DNA of 64,000 bases from Salipiger thiooxidans (GTDB lineage: Bacteria; Pseudomonadota; Alphaproteobacteria; Rhodobacterales; Rhodobacteraceae). The position numbers were made by a program, and so were the translations under genes. The notes below the pieces were generated by a model. The model was not told the origin of the DNA, made no database searches, and worked only from the letters and a program-made list of their open reading frames with translations. This document shows, piece by piece, positions 56,462 through 64,000 of this stretch (the stretch's first letter is position 1; each line of letters begins with the position of its first letter). The stretch lies in NCBI RefSeq assembly GCF_900102075.1, contig NZ_FNAV01000015.1:1-64000 (forward strand), written 5' to 3'.

Positions 56462-58495
56462 ATGACAAACACGCAAAAGGAAAGCTTTGGGACCATGCTT
56501 TCGCCGATCCGCGCAGGCCGGCACATGGTGCGAAACCGGGTCATTATGGGGTCGATGCATACCCGGCTGGAGACCGAGCCAGACGGTATCGCCAAACAGA
56601 TCGCGTTTTACGCCGAACGCGCGCGGGGGGAGGCGGCGATTCTGGTCACCGGCGGGTTTTCCCCGAATGCCGAAGGGATATTCGATCCCGAAGGTCCGCG
56701 CATCGACGATCCGAAAGAGGCGCTCAGCCTGCGTCCGATCTGTGAAGCGGTGCAGGCCGAAGGCAGCCTGCTCTGCGCGCAGCTTCTTCACGCCGGGCGC
56801 TATGCAAAGATCGAAGGCTGCGTTGCCCCAAGCCCGATCCGGGCGCCGATCAACCGCTATGTCCCGCGCGAAATGACCGACGCCGACATCCGCCGCACCA
56901 TCGAGGATTTCGCCAAATCCGCCGCCAATGCGCAGGCGGCGGGGTTCGATGGCGTCGAAATCATGGGGTCCGAAGGGTATCTTATCAACGAATTCACCGT
57001 CACCCATACCAACAAGCGCAACGACGACTGGGGCGGCTGCGTCGAGAATCGCCACCGTTTTCCGGTCGAGATCGTGCGCGCGGTGCGGGACCGTTGCGGC
57101 ACCGACTTTCTCATCATTTACCGCATTTCGGCCGCCGATCTGGTCGAGGGCGGCGCGCCCGCCGATGAAATCGCAGACCTGGCGCGCAAGATCGAGGCGG
57201 CAGGCGCGGATATTCTGAACACCGGGATCGGCTGGCACGAGGCGCGCGTGCCGACCATCGCCTATCCGGTTCCGCGCGGTGCCTGGCGTCAGGCAGCGGC
57301 CAACGTCAAGGCTGCGGTGTCGATCCCGGTCGTCGCCTCCAACCGAATCAACACGCCCGAGCTTGCAGAGGATATCCTTGCCTCCGGCGAGGCCGACATG
57401 GTCTCGATGGCGCGGCCCTTTCTGGCCGATCCGCATTTCGTCAGGAAGACGCGCGAAGGCCGCGCCGACGAGATCAATACCTGCATTGCCTGCAATCAGG
57501 CCTGTCTGGACTTCATCTTTTCGGACCGGCCGGTCGGCTGTCTGGTCAACCCGCGGGCCGGGCGCGAAACCGAATTCCGGGATACGCCGACAGAATCACC
57601 ACGGAAGCTGGCCGTCGTCGGTGGCGGCGCCGCAGGCATGGCCACGGCATCCGAGGCATCCCGTCTGGGCCACGACGTCACGCTTTTCGAAGCGCAGGAC
57701 AAGCTGGGCGGGCAGCTGAATCTGGCGCGCGCGGCACCGGGCAAGGACGAATTCGACGAAACCCTGCGGTACTATTCCGGCCAGATGAAAAAGCACGGCG
57801 TTACGCTGCGTCTGGGGCAGCGGGCCGGGCTGGACGATCTGACCGGCTTTGACCATGTGGTCATTTCCACCGGGGTGAGCCCGCGCATTCCCGACCTGCC
57901 GGGCATCGATCACCCCAGTGTCGCGACCTATGCCGAAATCCTGTCGGGCGCGCGCGTCGCCGGCCAGACCGTCGTGGTGATGGGGGCAGGGGGCATTGGC
58001 CATGACGTGGCCGAGTTTCTCGTGACCGAGTCGGCCGAGGCTCACGACACCGACGCGTTCTGCCAGACATGGGGCGTGGACCCGACCTTTGCCGCATCGG
58101 GCGCGCTGGCGGGTGATCCGCTGGCGCCCAAGGCATCGCGGCGAAAGGTTGTCATGCTTCAGCGAAAGTCCTCGAAACCAGGCGCGGGGCTTGGTGTGTC
58201 CACGGGCTGGATTCTGCGCAACGCTCTGCGCAAGCACGGGGTCGAGGCCTTGGGCGGCGTGGTTTACGAACGCATTGACGACGCGGGGCTGCACATTCTC
58301 ATGGACGGAGAACCAAAGGTCATTGCCGCCGATACGATCGTGCTTTGCACCGGTCAGGAACCGGAACGGGCTTTGGCCAAAGACCTCACCGCCCGCGGGG
58401 CCACGGTCACGATGATCGGCGGCGCAAAAGAGGCCGCCGAACTCGACGCGCTGCGCGCCATCGACGAAGGGGTGCGTCTGGCGCAAAGCCTCTGA
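56462..58495 (+). CDS. 2,4-dienoyl-CoA reductase, FadH-like (FMN/4Fe-4S/FAD)
   Basis: A 677-residue flavoprotein, the length of E. coli FadH (672). The old-yellow-enzyme barrel (1-370) has the catalytic pair Tyr173 (MGSEGYLINEF) and His259 (GIGWHEARVPTIA). Cysteines 341, 344, 348 and 360 give the CX2CX3CX11C iron-sulfur pattern, followed by FAD/NAD domains (VVGGGAAGMATA at 385-396). It removes double bonds at even positions of unsaturated acyl-CoAs using NADPH. GAGGAGGAGG precedes the ATG at 56462; a start 15 codons earlier is unlikely. It is divergent from the main cluster and shares its operator. Confidence 0.94.
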   Translation: MTNTQKESFGTMLSPIRAGRHMVRNRVIMGSMHTRLETEPDGIAKQIAFYAERARGEAAILVTGGFSPNAEGIFDPEGPRIDDPKEALSLRPICEAVQAEGSLLCAQLLHAGRYAKIEGCVAPSPIRAPINRYVPREMTDADIRRTIEDFAKSAANAQAAGFDGVEIMGSEGYLINEFTVTHTNKRNDDWGGCVENRHRFPVEIVRAVRDRCGTDFLIIYRISAADLVEGGAPADEIADLARKIEAAGADILNTGIGWHEARVPTIAYPVPRGAWRQAAANVKAAVSIPVVASNRINTPELAEDILASGEADMVSMARPFLADPHFVRKTREGRADEINTCIACNQACLDFIFSDRPVGCLVNPRAGRETEFRDTPTESPRKLAVVGGGAAGMATASEASRLGHDVTLFEAQDKLGGQLNLARAAPGKDEFDETLRYYSGQMKKHGVTLRLGQRAGLDDLTGFDHVVISTGVSPRIPDLPGIDHPSVATYAEILSGARVAGQTVVVMGAGGIGHDVAEFLVTESAEAHDTDAFCQTWGVDPTFAASGALAGDPLAPKASRRKVVMLQRKSSKPGAGLGVSTGWILRNALRKHGVEALGGVVYERIDDAGLHILMDGEPKVIAADTIVLCTGQEPERALAKDLTARGATVTMIGGAKEAAELDALRAIDEGVRLAQSL

Positions 58496-58534
58496 CCCGC
58501 CGATGGCGCGTTCGATCCAGAGTTAGACAGATGC

Positions 58535-58561
58535 GGCAGGCGGTTCAGGACACCGCCTGCC
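58535..58561. terminator. Hairpin between convergent genes
   Basis: GGCAGGCGGT and ACCGCCTGCC form a perfect 10-bp stem with a 7-nt loop, midway between the convergent fadH-like and thioesterase genes. It has no T tract on either strand but is the only candidate terminator for both. Confidence 0.55.
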
Positions 58562-58623
58562 TGCCACTCCGGTTTCACGAAGGAAACCGGTTGAGGATGC
58601 GCCACACCCGGACGGCGTTTCCG

Positions 58624-59079
58624 TCATCCGGCAACACCCGTCCGTCCAACCAGCGCCATCAGCGTTCCGGTCATCGTGGCGACCAGCTTTTCATCCTGTC
58701 CTTTCAACGCATAGGCGCGCGCCTCGCAGATCGTCAGCGTCCTGCCAGGTTTCACCACATCGGCGACGAATCGAAACCGCTGGCCATCGGCGGGGTTGAG
58801 CAGGTTGATCTTGAATTCCACCGTCAGCACCGCGGCATCGGCGGGCATCAGCGAAAAGGCCGCATATCCGCAGGCGCTGTCCAGCGCGGTTGATACGATT
58901 CCGGCGTGCAGAAAGCCGTGCTGCTGGGTCAGCGCGTCGCTGTGCGCCATCTCCAGAACGATATGACCGGGCGTCAGGTCGGCAATGCCGATCCCCAGCG
59001 TGTGCATCACCTTCTGAAGATCGAAACTGTCGCGCACCCGCGCGTCAAAGTCGGGGTTCTTCGGCTCGAATTGCGCCAT
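58624..59079 (-). CDS. PaaI-family acyl-CoA thioesterase
   Basis: A 151-residue hotdog-fold protein. The conserved HGFLHAGIVSTALDSACGYAA carries the HG-x3-HAG segment and the acidic residue (Asp in ALDSACG) of PaaI-type thioesterases. It would release CoA from stalled aryl- or acyl-CoAs. It is the last gene of the operon that runs from the acyl-CoA synthetase at 62.6 kb and lies 9 bp after the AraC gene. Confidence 0.9.
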   Translation of the reverse strand: MAQFEPKNPDFDARVRDSFDLQKVMHTLGIGIADLTPGHIVLEMAHSDALTQQHGFLHAGIVSTALDSACGYAAFSLMPADAAVLTVEFKINLLNPADGQRFRFVADVVKPGRTLTICEARAYALKGQDEKLVATMTGTLMALVGRTGVAG

Positions 59080-59088
59080 GGCGTGATT

Positions 59089-59823
59089 TCACTCCTTGCT
59101 GTCATCCATGATGACCAATCTTAGCCGGTCCTTGATCCCTCGTTCTTGTAACGAAAGGCCAAAAGCGCGCTCTGTGGCCTGAAACCGTAGCGCACCGGGC
59201 GGTCGGTCGGCGAAGGCCCGGCAGGATGCCGACATATGCGATTGATCGTAGTAGCCCGCGACCAGCGCCAGATCGCTTAACGGCAGGGCTGGGTCGGCGA
59301 AGCGTCCAAGCAGCAGGCGAAACCGGCGGAGCGCCGCAAGACGCCGCCTTGATATGCCGGTCTCTGCCCGTGCCCGGCGGCGTCCGGTCCGGTCGCTGAA
59401 CGTCTGCGGGGGCGCAGCGAAGGTCAACTCGCTTGCAAGACCGTCCAGCGCCGCAACAAGCGACGGCAGGGCATCATCGCTCTGCCGGACCTTTCCAAGC
59501 GCGGCGGCCAATGGCTCTGGCGCCACGGTTCCGGGCCGACGCTCCGGTCGCGCCGACAGCCGCAGCCCGGCGACGATTCCGCAAAAGGATGACGGGCGGG
59601 GCACGAAATCCGGGCAGGGCGGCGCGAGCGACATGCGCGTCCCGCCACCTTTATCCGTCACCGAAAGCGTGAACAGATCGGTCGCGAAACGCCCGCTTCC
59701 GCGCGCGCTTAACACGTCAGTGTCGCGGAACACGAAGAGATGGTCGACCTGCACCGCAGCGCCCGTTGGCGGCGCCAGTTCAAGATAGAGCGGCGCGGCC
59801 GTCAGATCACTGGACGAAAGCAT
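59089..59823 (-). CDS. AraC-family transcriptional regulator
   Basis: A 244-residue protein. The C-terminal helix-turn-helix pair is visible: TGISRRRLAALRRFRLLLGRF and then LSDLALVAGYYDQSHMSASCRAFADRPPGAL (about 155-220), the second being the family's conserved YYDQSHM...F region. The N-terminal part (1-140) resembles no sensor domain I recognise. It overlaps the NmrA-like gene by 17 bp. A role in regulating the surrounding synthetase operon is possible. Confidence 0.85.
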   Translation of the reverse strand: MLSSSDLTAAPLYLELAPPTGAAVQVDHLFVFRDTDVLSARGSGRFATDLFTLSVTDKGGGTRMSLAPPCPDFVPRPSSFCGIVAGLRLSARPERRPGTVAPEPLAAALGKVRQSDDALPSLVAALDGLASELTFAAPPQTFSDRTGRRRARAETGISRRRLAALRRFRLLLGRFADPALPLSDLALVAGYYDQSHMSASCRAFADRPPGALRFQATERAFGLSLQERGIKDRLRLVIMDDSKE

Positions 59824-60661
59824 CCCGATTCTCGGCGACGAAATCGTGAAAGCGGCGGGCCGGGCGCCCGAGCACGTCGCTCACCGTGGTCTCGATGCGC
59901 CCGAGATAGCCCTTGGGCGCGATCGAGGCCAGTTCCACCATGGCCGCGGCGACCTCGTCCTGCATCCCGCCGGCGACCATCGCCGCCTTGGCGTCATCGG
60001 GAGACAGAGGCGCAGAGGTGATGGATCGTCCGGTCACTTCGGACAGGACGGCCGCAATGTCCTCGCCGGTCAGCGCTTCGGGGCCGGTCAGGCCATAAAC
60101 CTTGCCCGCGTGCCCCGATCCGGTCAGCGCCTCGGCCGCCACATCGGCGATGTCGCGGGCGTCGATCCAGGCCACGGGTCCGCCAAGATCGTCGTAATAC
60201 ACCCCATCCCTTGCGATGCCTTCGGCCTGCCAGAGCAGGTTCTGCATAAAGTAAGTCGGCTGGACAAAGGTCCAGTCAAGGCCGCTTTCCTTCAGTAATT
60301 CCTGGGTGTCGGAATGCCACTTGCCAAAGGTCAGCCCCGCCTTTGGCGACGCGCCAAGCCCGGTGGCCAGAACCACATGTCCCACGCCCGCGGCCTTGGC
60401 CGCCTCTATCGCGCCGGCTTTCCACCGGCGCATGTCCCGATGCGCGGGCGTCACCAGATAGATCTTGTCCGCACCGGCGCAGGCCTGTTCCAGCGCTGCG
60501 GCATCGGTGAAATTCGCGGCGACCGCCTCGCATCCCTTGGCCTTGAGGCCGTCGAGCTTGGCCGGATCGCTGGTGACGGCGCGCACCTGGGCGCCCTTTG
60601 CCAGAAGCGTGTCGACAAGGGGGGCGCCGGTGGTGCCGGTGGCTCCGAAGACAGTGATCAT
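59807..60661 (-). CDS. NmrA-like NAD(P)-binding protein
   Basis: A 284-residue atypical SDR. The N-terminal GATGTTGAPLVDTLLAKGAQV is the dinucleotide site, followed by TSDPAKLDGLKAKG. There is no catalytic YxxxK. Relatives are quinone-reductase-like enzymes and redox sensors. The stop overlaps the AraC start and its start overlaps the synthetase stop (ATGA), so the operon order is synthetase, NmrA, AraC, thioesterase. A decayed relative lies at 22632. Confidence 0.88.
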   Translation of the reverse strand: MITVFGATGTTGAPLVDTLLAKGAQVRAVTSDPAKLDGLKAKGCEAVAANFTDAAALEQACAGADKIYLVTPAHRDMRRWKAGAIEAAKAAGVGHVVLATGLGASPKAGLTFGKWHSDTQELLKESGLDWTFVQPTYFMQNLLWQAEGIARDGVYYDDLGGPVAWIDARDIADVAAEALTGSGHAGKVYGLTGPEALTGEDIAAVLSEVTGRSITSAPLSPDDAKAAMVAGGMQDEVAAAMVELASIAPKGYLGRIETTVSDVLGRPARRFHDFVAENRDAFVQ

Positions 60662-62595
60662 GGCTTGTCCTTTCTCAGCTCTGCGATGGGCTGTATGGTT
60701 TCGGGGTTACTGATGGATGACAGGTCTCCGGGATCCTCGCCCAGGAAGGCCGCGCGCACGATCCGGCGCATCGTCTTCATGCTGCGGGTTTTCGGAAGCG
60801 CCTCGACGAAATGAATCTCTCGCGGGCGGAAGGGCTTCGAGACGACCTCTCCCACCCGGTCCTTGAGCTGTTCGACAAGGGCGTCGTCAGGCGACACACC
60901 CGGAGCCGGCACACAGACACAGACCACGGCCACGCCCTTGATATCATCGGGTGCGGCAATGGCGGCGGCATCCACCACCTTTCCGGACTCGGTCAGGGCC
61001 GATTCAATCTCGGGCGGCCCGATGCGTTTGCCGGCAATGTTCAGCGTGTCGTCGGACCGGCCGAGGATATACCATGTACCGTTCGGATCGCAGCGCACCC
61101 AATCGCCGTGCCGCCAGATGCCGGGGAATGTTGACCAGTAGGTTTCCAGATACCGCTTGCGGTTGCCGGCGATGGCCGGGGTCAGGCCAAGGGGCGGTTG
61201 CGTCACGACAAGTTCGCCGACCTCGCCCGGCGCGGCTTCGCTGCCGTCCTCGCGCAGCACTTTCGCCCCGACACCCAGCGCCTGCGCCGAGAATCCTCCG
61301 GGCCTGATCTCATGCAGCACCGTCGAGGTCAGGATCGCACCGAAAAGCTCGGTTCCGCCCGAGATATTCAGCGGCACCGCGCGGCGGCGGCAGATATGGT
61401 CACGTTGCCAGAGCCAGGCGTCCTCGGTCCAGGGTTCGCCGGTCGAGGCAACGATGCGCAGGGGCGACAGATCGTAACCGGACAGTGGTGCACGATCCTG
61501 CGTCATGAACTGCCGCACAAGTGTGGGTGCAACGCCGAGGTGGGTCACTTTCAATTCGGATGCAAGTCGCAACAACCTGAACGGATCACCGGGCATCGAG
61601 GGCGCGCCTTCGGCCAGAACCAGCGTCGCCCCCGACAGCAGCACCGACAAAAGGGTCAGTGGCCCCATGACCCAGCCCATGTCGGTCATCCACAGATGCC
61701 GGTCGTCGCGCTTCATGTCGAGCCCCAGCAGGAAATCCGCCGTCGCCTTGGCCTGCACACCCAAATGGGTGTGCACCACGCCCTTGGGGCGCCCGGTGGT
61801 GCCGGAGGTATAGGCGATGAGCAGTGGCGAGTCCGCCTCTGCCGGATGCGCGGGATAGGTCGGATCCGCATTTCCGACAGTTTCCTGCCAGTCAAGATCG
61901 CGGGCCGGATCGGCCGCCGCGCCGCCGAACCGCCGCAGGCTGATGACGGTATGAACCGAGGGCACTTCCTCCAGCGCTTTGACCAGCGTGGACTCCATCC
62001 AGACGGGATTGCCCCTTCGTGGCGTGGCATCCGCGGTCAGCACCGCCACGGCGCCGGAATCCTCGAGCCGGCTGGCGATGGCGGGCGGCGCGAAGCCCGA
62101 AAACAGCGGCACCGCCACGGCACCCAATCGGGCGATGCCTAAAAAGGCGGCGTCGATTTCGGGGATCATCGGCATGTAGATGCCAACGGCCTGGCCGGGT
62201 TTTACCCCGCGCCGGGCCAGCGCCGAGGCCACGCGCGCGGACTCGGCGGCAAGATCGGCATAGGTCCAGCTGCGGCGACACCCATCTTCGCCGACCCAGT
62301 CGATCGCGGTCTTGTCGCCCAGACCTGTCTCGATGCGGGCATCGAGACAGGTTTCCGTCAGGTTCAAGGCGCCGCCGACGGCCCATCGGATCGATTCCGG
62401 TCCATCGGACATATCCCGTAACCGCGTGTAGGGGCGATGGAACCGGATGCCGGCAAACTCGATGATCCGGCCCCAGAACCAGTCCGGGTCGGTGTTGGCC
62501 CGGCTGGCAAGATCCTCGTAACTGTCCGTGCCACAATCTTTCAGGAAAGCGGCCAGCGTGCTTGAACGCTGAATGTCAGTGTCTGGTTGAAACAT
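60658..62595 (-). CDS. AMP-forming acyl-CoA synthetase, acetyl/acetoacetyl-CoA synthetase-like
   Basis: A 645-residue ligase of the acetyl-CoA synthetase group. The nucleotide loop TSGTTGRPK is at 263-271, WMTDMGWVMGP is the family's conserved motif, and GRSDDTLNIAGKRIGPPEIE is the hinge. The catalytic lysine is probably Lys607 in TRSMKTMRR, where acetyl-CoA synthetases normally have TRSGKIMRR. Length and pattern fit short- or medium-chain acid activation. A terminator separates it from the upstream SDR gene, so it needs its own promoter, which I could not find. Confidence 0.9.
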   Translation of the reverse strand: MFQPDTDIQRSSTLAAFLKDCGTDSYEDLASRANTDPDWFWGRIIEFAGIRFHRPYTRLRDMSDGPESIRWAVGGALNLTETCLDARIETGLGDKTAIDWVGEDGCRRSWTYADLAAESARVASALARRGVKPGQAVGIYMPMIPEIDAAFLGIARLGAVAVPLFSGFAPPAIASRLEDSGAVAVLTADATPRRGNPVWMESTLVKALEEVPSVHTVISLRRFGGAAADPARDLDWQETVGNADPTYPAHPAEADSPLLIAYTSGTTGRPKGVVHTHLGVQAKATADFLLGLDMKRDDRHLWMTDMGWVMGPLTLLSVLLSGATLVLAEGAPSMPGDPFRLLRLASELKVTHLGVAPTLVRQFMTQDRAPLSGYDLSPLRIVASTGEPWTEDAWLWQRDHICRRRAVPLNISGGTELFGAILTSTVLHEIRPGGFSAQALGVGAKVLREDGSEAAPGEVGELVVTQPPLGLTPAIAGNRKRYLETYWSTFPGIWRHGDWVRCDPNGTWYILGRSDDTLNIAGKRIGPPEIESALTESGKVVDAAAIAAPDDIKGVAVVCVCVPAPGVSPDDALVEQLKDRVGEVVSKPFRPREIHFVEALPKTRSMKTMRRIVRAAFLGEDPGDLSSISNPETIQPIAELRKDKP

Positions 62596-62615
62596 TCCTC
62601 ACCTTTCTTCACCGC

Positions 62616-62642
62616 AAAAAAGGCCGCACCTTGGGCACGGCC
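62616..62642 (-). terminator. Rho-independent terminator after the BadH-like gene
   Basis: On the minus strand GGCCGTGCC and GGTGCGGCC pair over 9 bp (two G-U pairs) with loop CAA, followed by TTTTTT. It lies 65 bp past the SDR stop and isolates that gene from the synthetase operon. Confidence 0.85.
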
Positions 62643-62707
62643 AGTCAGGGAGGTAACTTCTGGCCGACTTGGCGGCGCCGCCTTGTGACGGACGCCGCCA
62701 CCTGCGT

Positions 62708-63469
62708 TCAGCCGTGCATCGACAAGCCGCCCGAAACCGAAATCACCTGCCCGGTGATGAACCCGGCGTCGTCGGAGGACAGGAAGCAGATGATGCCGGG
62801 GTAGTCCGTAGGCTGTGCCAGGCGCTTCATCGGGATGGCCCGCTTGAGGCCCTCGGCGATCTTTTGACCGGCATCGCCCTGGGCGACCTGGGCAAACAAC
62901 GGCGTATCGGTCGGCCCGGGGGCGACAGCGTTCAATTGAATGCCCTTGCGCGCAAGTTCCCGCGCCACGGTTTTGGTGAACGAGATGATGCCGCCCTTGC
63001 AGGCCGAATAAACCGCTTCGCCCGATGACCCGACGCGACCGGCGTCCGAGGCGATGTTGACCACCCGGCCGCCGCCGTTCTGAACCATGCCCGGAAGCAC
63101 CGCGTGATGCATGTTCAACGGTCCGTAAAGGTTGATGTCGATGACTTTTTTCCAGATTTCGGCATCGGTATCGAGGAACGGCTTGATCACGTCCCAGCCG
63201 GCGTTGTTCACAAGCACGTCGATCGGACCATTGGCCGAGAACTCGGCGACAGCCTTGTCGACCTGGGCGCGGTCGGTGATGTCCACCTTGAAGGCCTGTG
63301 CCTTGCCGCCCGCCTCGGTGATCAGGCGAACGGTGTCCTTCGCTCCGTCTTCGTTCATGTCAAAGATTGCGACCTCGGCGCCTTCCTGACCGAACCGTTC
63401 GCAAACCGCACGCCCGATGCCGCTGCCGCCGCCCGTTACAATCACGCGTTTTCCACTCAACCCTCGCAT
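62708..63469 (-). CDS. SDR dehydrogenase, BadH-like (2-hydroxycyclohexanecarboxyl-CoA dehydrogenase type)
   Basis: A 253-residue SDR with TGGGSGIG (12-19), Asp37 favouring NAD+, NNAG (88-91), Ser141, Tyr154 and Lys158 (YSACK). Its overall sequence resembles BadH, which oxidises 2-hydroxycyclohexanecarboxyl-CoA in alicyclic acid degradation, but 3-oxoacyl reductases are close relatives. The ATG at 63469 has GAGGAGG upstream. It is transcribed alone from a promoter overlapped by the TetR-type operator, divergent from tetR, and so is under direct control of that regulator. Confidence 0.87.
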   Translation of the reverse strand: MRGLSGKRVIVTGGGSGIGRAVCERFGQEGAEVAIFDMNEDGAKDTVRLITEAGGKAQAFKVDITDRAQVDKAVAEFSANGPIDVLVNNAGWDVIKPFLDTDAEIWKKVIDINLYGPLNMHHAVLPGMVQNGGGRVVNIASDAGRVGSSGEAVYSACKGGIISFTKTVARELARKGIQLNAVAPGPTDTPLFAQVAQGDAGQKIAEGLKRAIPMKRLAQPTDYPGIICFLSSDDAGFITGQVISVSGGLSMHG

Positions 63470-63509
63470 ATGGAGATCCTCCTCTTCCGCTATCATTTTG
63501 GCAAAGAAC

Positions 63510-63561
63510 TTGATTCGACGCCGCTCATCGCATATTCTAACACTTGTTAGGTTTATTGCAA
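63510..63561. promoter_or_regulatory. Divergent tetR/SDR promoters sharing one operator
   Basis: The operator TCTAACACTTGTTAGG covers 63536-63551. Plus strand: TTGATT (63510-63515), 17 bp, TATTCT (63533-63538) for tetR. Minus strand: TTGCAA (63556-63561), 16 bp, TAGAAT (63534-63539) for the BadH-like SDR. Both -10 boxes are overlapped by the operator, which implies autoregulation. Confidence 0.78.
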
Positions 63562-64000
63562 TGGACAGGCTTGCCGCTGACAAGTATCGAAAATTCATGA
63601 TGAGACAATCTGATACCATCAAGCATACCGACGATGACTTGAGCAAGTCAGAGAGGACCCGCAGCGGTATCCTCGCTGCGGCCGCCCGCCTTTTCCGGCA
63701 TGAGGGCTATTATGCGACGACGATGCGCGACATCGCGCAGGAATCCGGCATCGAAGCAGGAAGCATTTATTACCATTTCCAATCCAAGGAACAGATACTC
63801 AGCGAAGTTCTGGATCTTGGTGTTCGGCAAATGTACGAGAGGGTCTGCGAGATTGTCCGCCCGACGAAGGACAATCCGAAGGATTTCCGTGAGACCTTTG
63901 CCCTGCTTATCGAAACGCATCTGACCTATCTGCTGACCGAAAGCGATTTTACATCGGCCAATATCCGTAACTATCCGATGTTGTCGGATGAGGCGCGCGC
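63561..64000 (+). CDS. TetR-family transcriptional regulator (3' end beyond window)
   Basis: The first 146 codons are present; the frame is still open at the window end. The DNA-binding domain is clear: RSGILAAAARLFRHEGYYAT (about 35-53), then TMRDIAQESGIEAGSIYYHF (54-73) and the SKEQIL start of helix 4. Starts at 63561, 63597 or 63600 are all in frame; the later ones leave a leader closer to typical TetR length. An operator lies 9 bp before the first ATG. By position and motif it resembles TetR regulators of fatty or branched acyl-CoA catabolism (FadR/LiuR/AtuR-type roles), with an acyl-CoA as likely inducer. Confidence 0.9.
   Translation, partial: MDRLAADKYRKFMMRQSDTIKHTDDDLSKSERTRSGILAAAARLFRHEGYYATTMRDIAQESGIEAGSIYYHFQSKEQILSEVLDLGVRQMYERVCEIVRPTKDNPKDFRETFALLIETHLTYLLTESDFTSANIRNYPMLSDEAR

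Overview
This 64 kb window looks like part of a catabolic plasmid or chromid from an alphaproteobacterium, most likely of the Rhodobacteraceae/Roseobacter type. The basis is the high G+C coding sequence and a complete repABC replication-partition module near the middle (37.6-41.7 kb), with candidate ParB palindromes and an antisense-RNA promoter and terminator. No rRNA or tRNA genes were seen. The taxonomic call is inference; the repABC identification rests on the sequence.

Left arm (0-14.5 kb, minus strand): a broken IS66 remnant at the edge, then a long acyl-CoA catabolic region. It holds a long-chain-type acyl-CoA dehydrogenase, etfA/etfB, two crotonase-fold enzymes, two paralogous LIV-type ABC substrate-binding proteins, LivF, LivM, a LivH broken by a 1-nt homopolymer frameshift, an AMP-forming acyl-CoA synthetase, LivG, and an SDR of the trans-2-enoyl/2,4-dienoyl-CoA reductase type. 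Together these would import an organic acid, make its CoA ester, desaturate and hydrate it, and pass electrons to ETF.

Middle-left (14.9-32 kb): a cupin protein, an FAD amine oxidase, an RND efflux pair, a DODA-type dioxygenase, a decayed NmrA-like gene, a YhiI/RbbA/YhhJ-type ABC exporter, a universal stress protein and a marR-emrA-emrB operon.

Middle (32-41.7 kb): a compact minus-strand operon of 2-oxoacid dehydrogenase E1 alpha, E1 beta, a free-standing 78-residue lipoyl domain and a lipoate-protein ligase homologue, with no E2 or E3 beside it and an FNR/FixK-type box upstream. Then a DUF4143-type ATPase whose start abuts a 39-bp imperfect palindrome, an IS5-family remnant, and repABC.

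Right arm (42-64 kb): a CaiB/BaiF CoA-transferase (+), then a minus-strand cluster of SDR, acyl-CoA dehydrogenase, citryl-CoA-lyase-like protein, SDR, HMG-CoA-lyase-like protein, biotin-dependent acyl-CoA carboxylase alpha and beta, phenylacetate-CoA-ligase-like enzyme, two more acyl-CoA dehydrogenases and a crotonase. A divergent FadH-like 2,4-dienoyl-CoA reductase, a thioesterase, an AraC regulator, an NmrA-like protein, an acyl-CoA synthetase, a BadH-like SDR and a TetR regulator (cut by the window end) follow.

The catabolic arms appear tied together by one regulator. Four 16-bp sites of the form TCTAAC-N4-GTTAGA (three good, one degenerate) sit at 1837, 14437, 56409 and 63536, each at the same offset inside a predicted -35/-10 promoter. 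The last lies directly upstream of the tetR gene. Two FNR/FixK-type boxes (35270 and 44313) suggest a second, oxygen-linked layer. The likely substrate is a branched, alicyclic or isoprenoid-like carboxylic acid, but it cannot be named from sequence alone.
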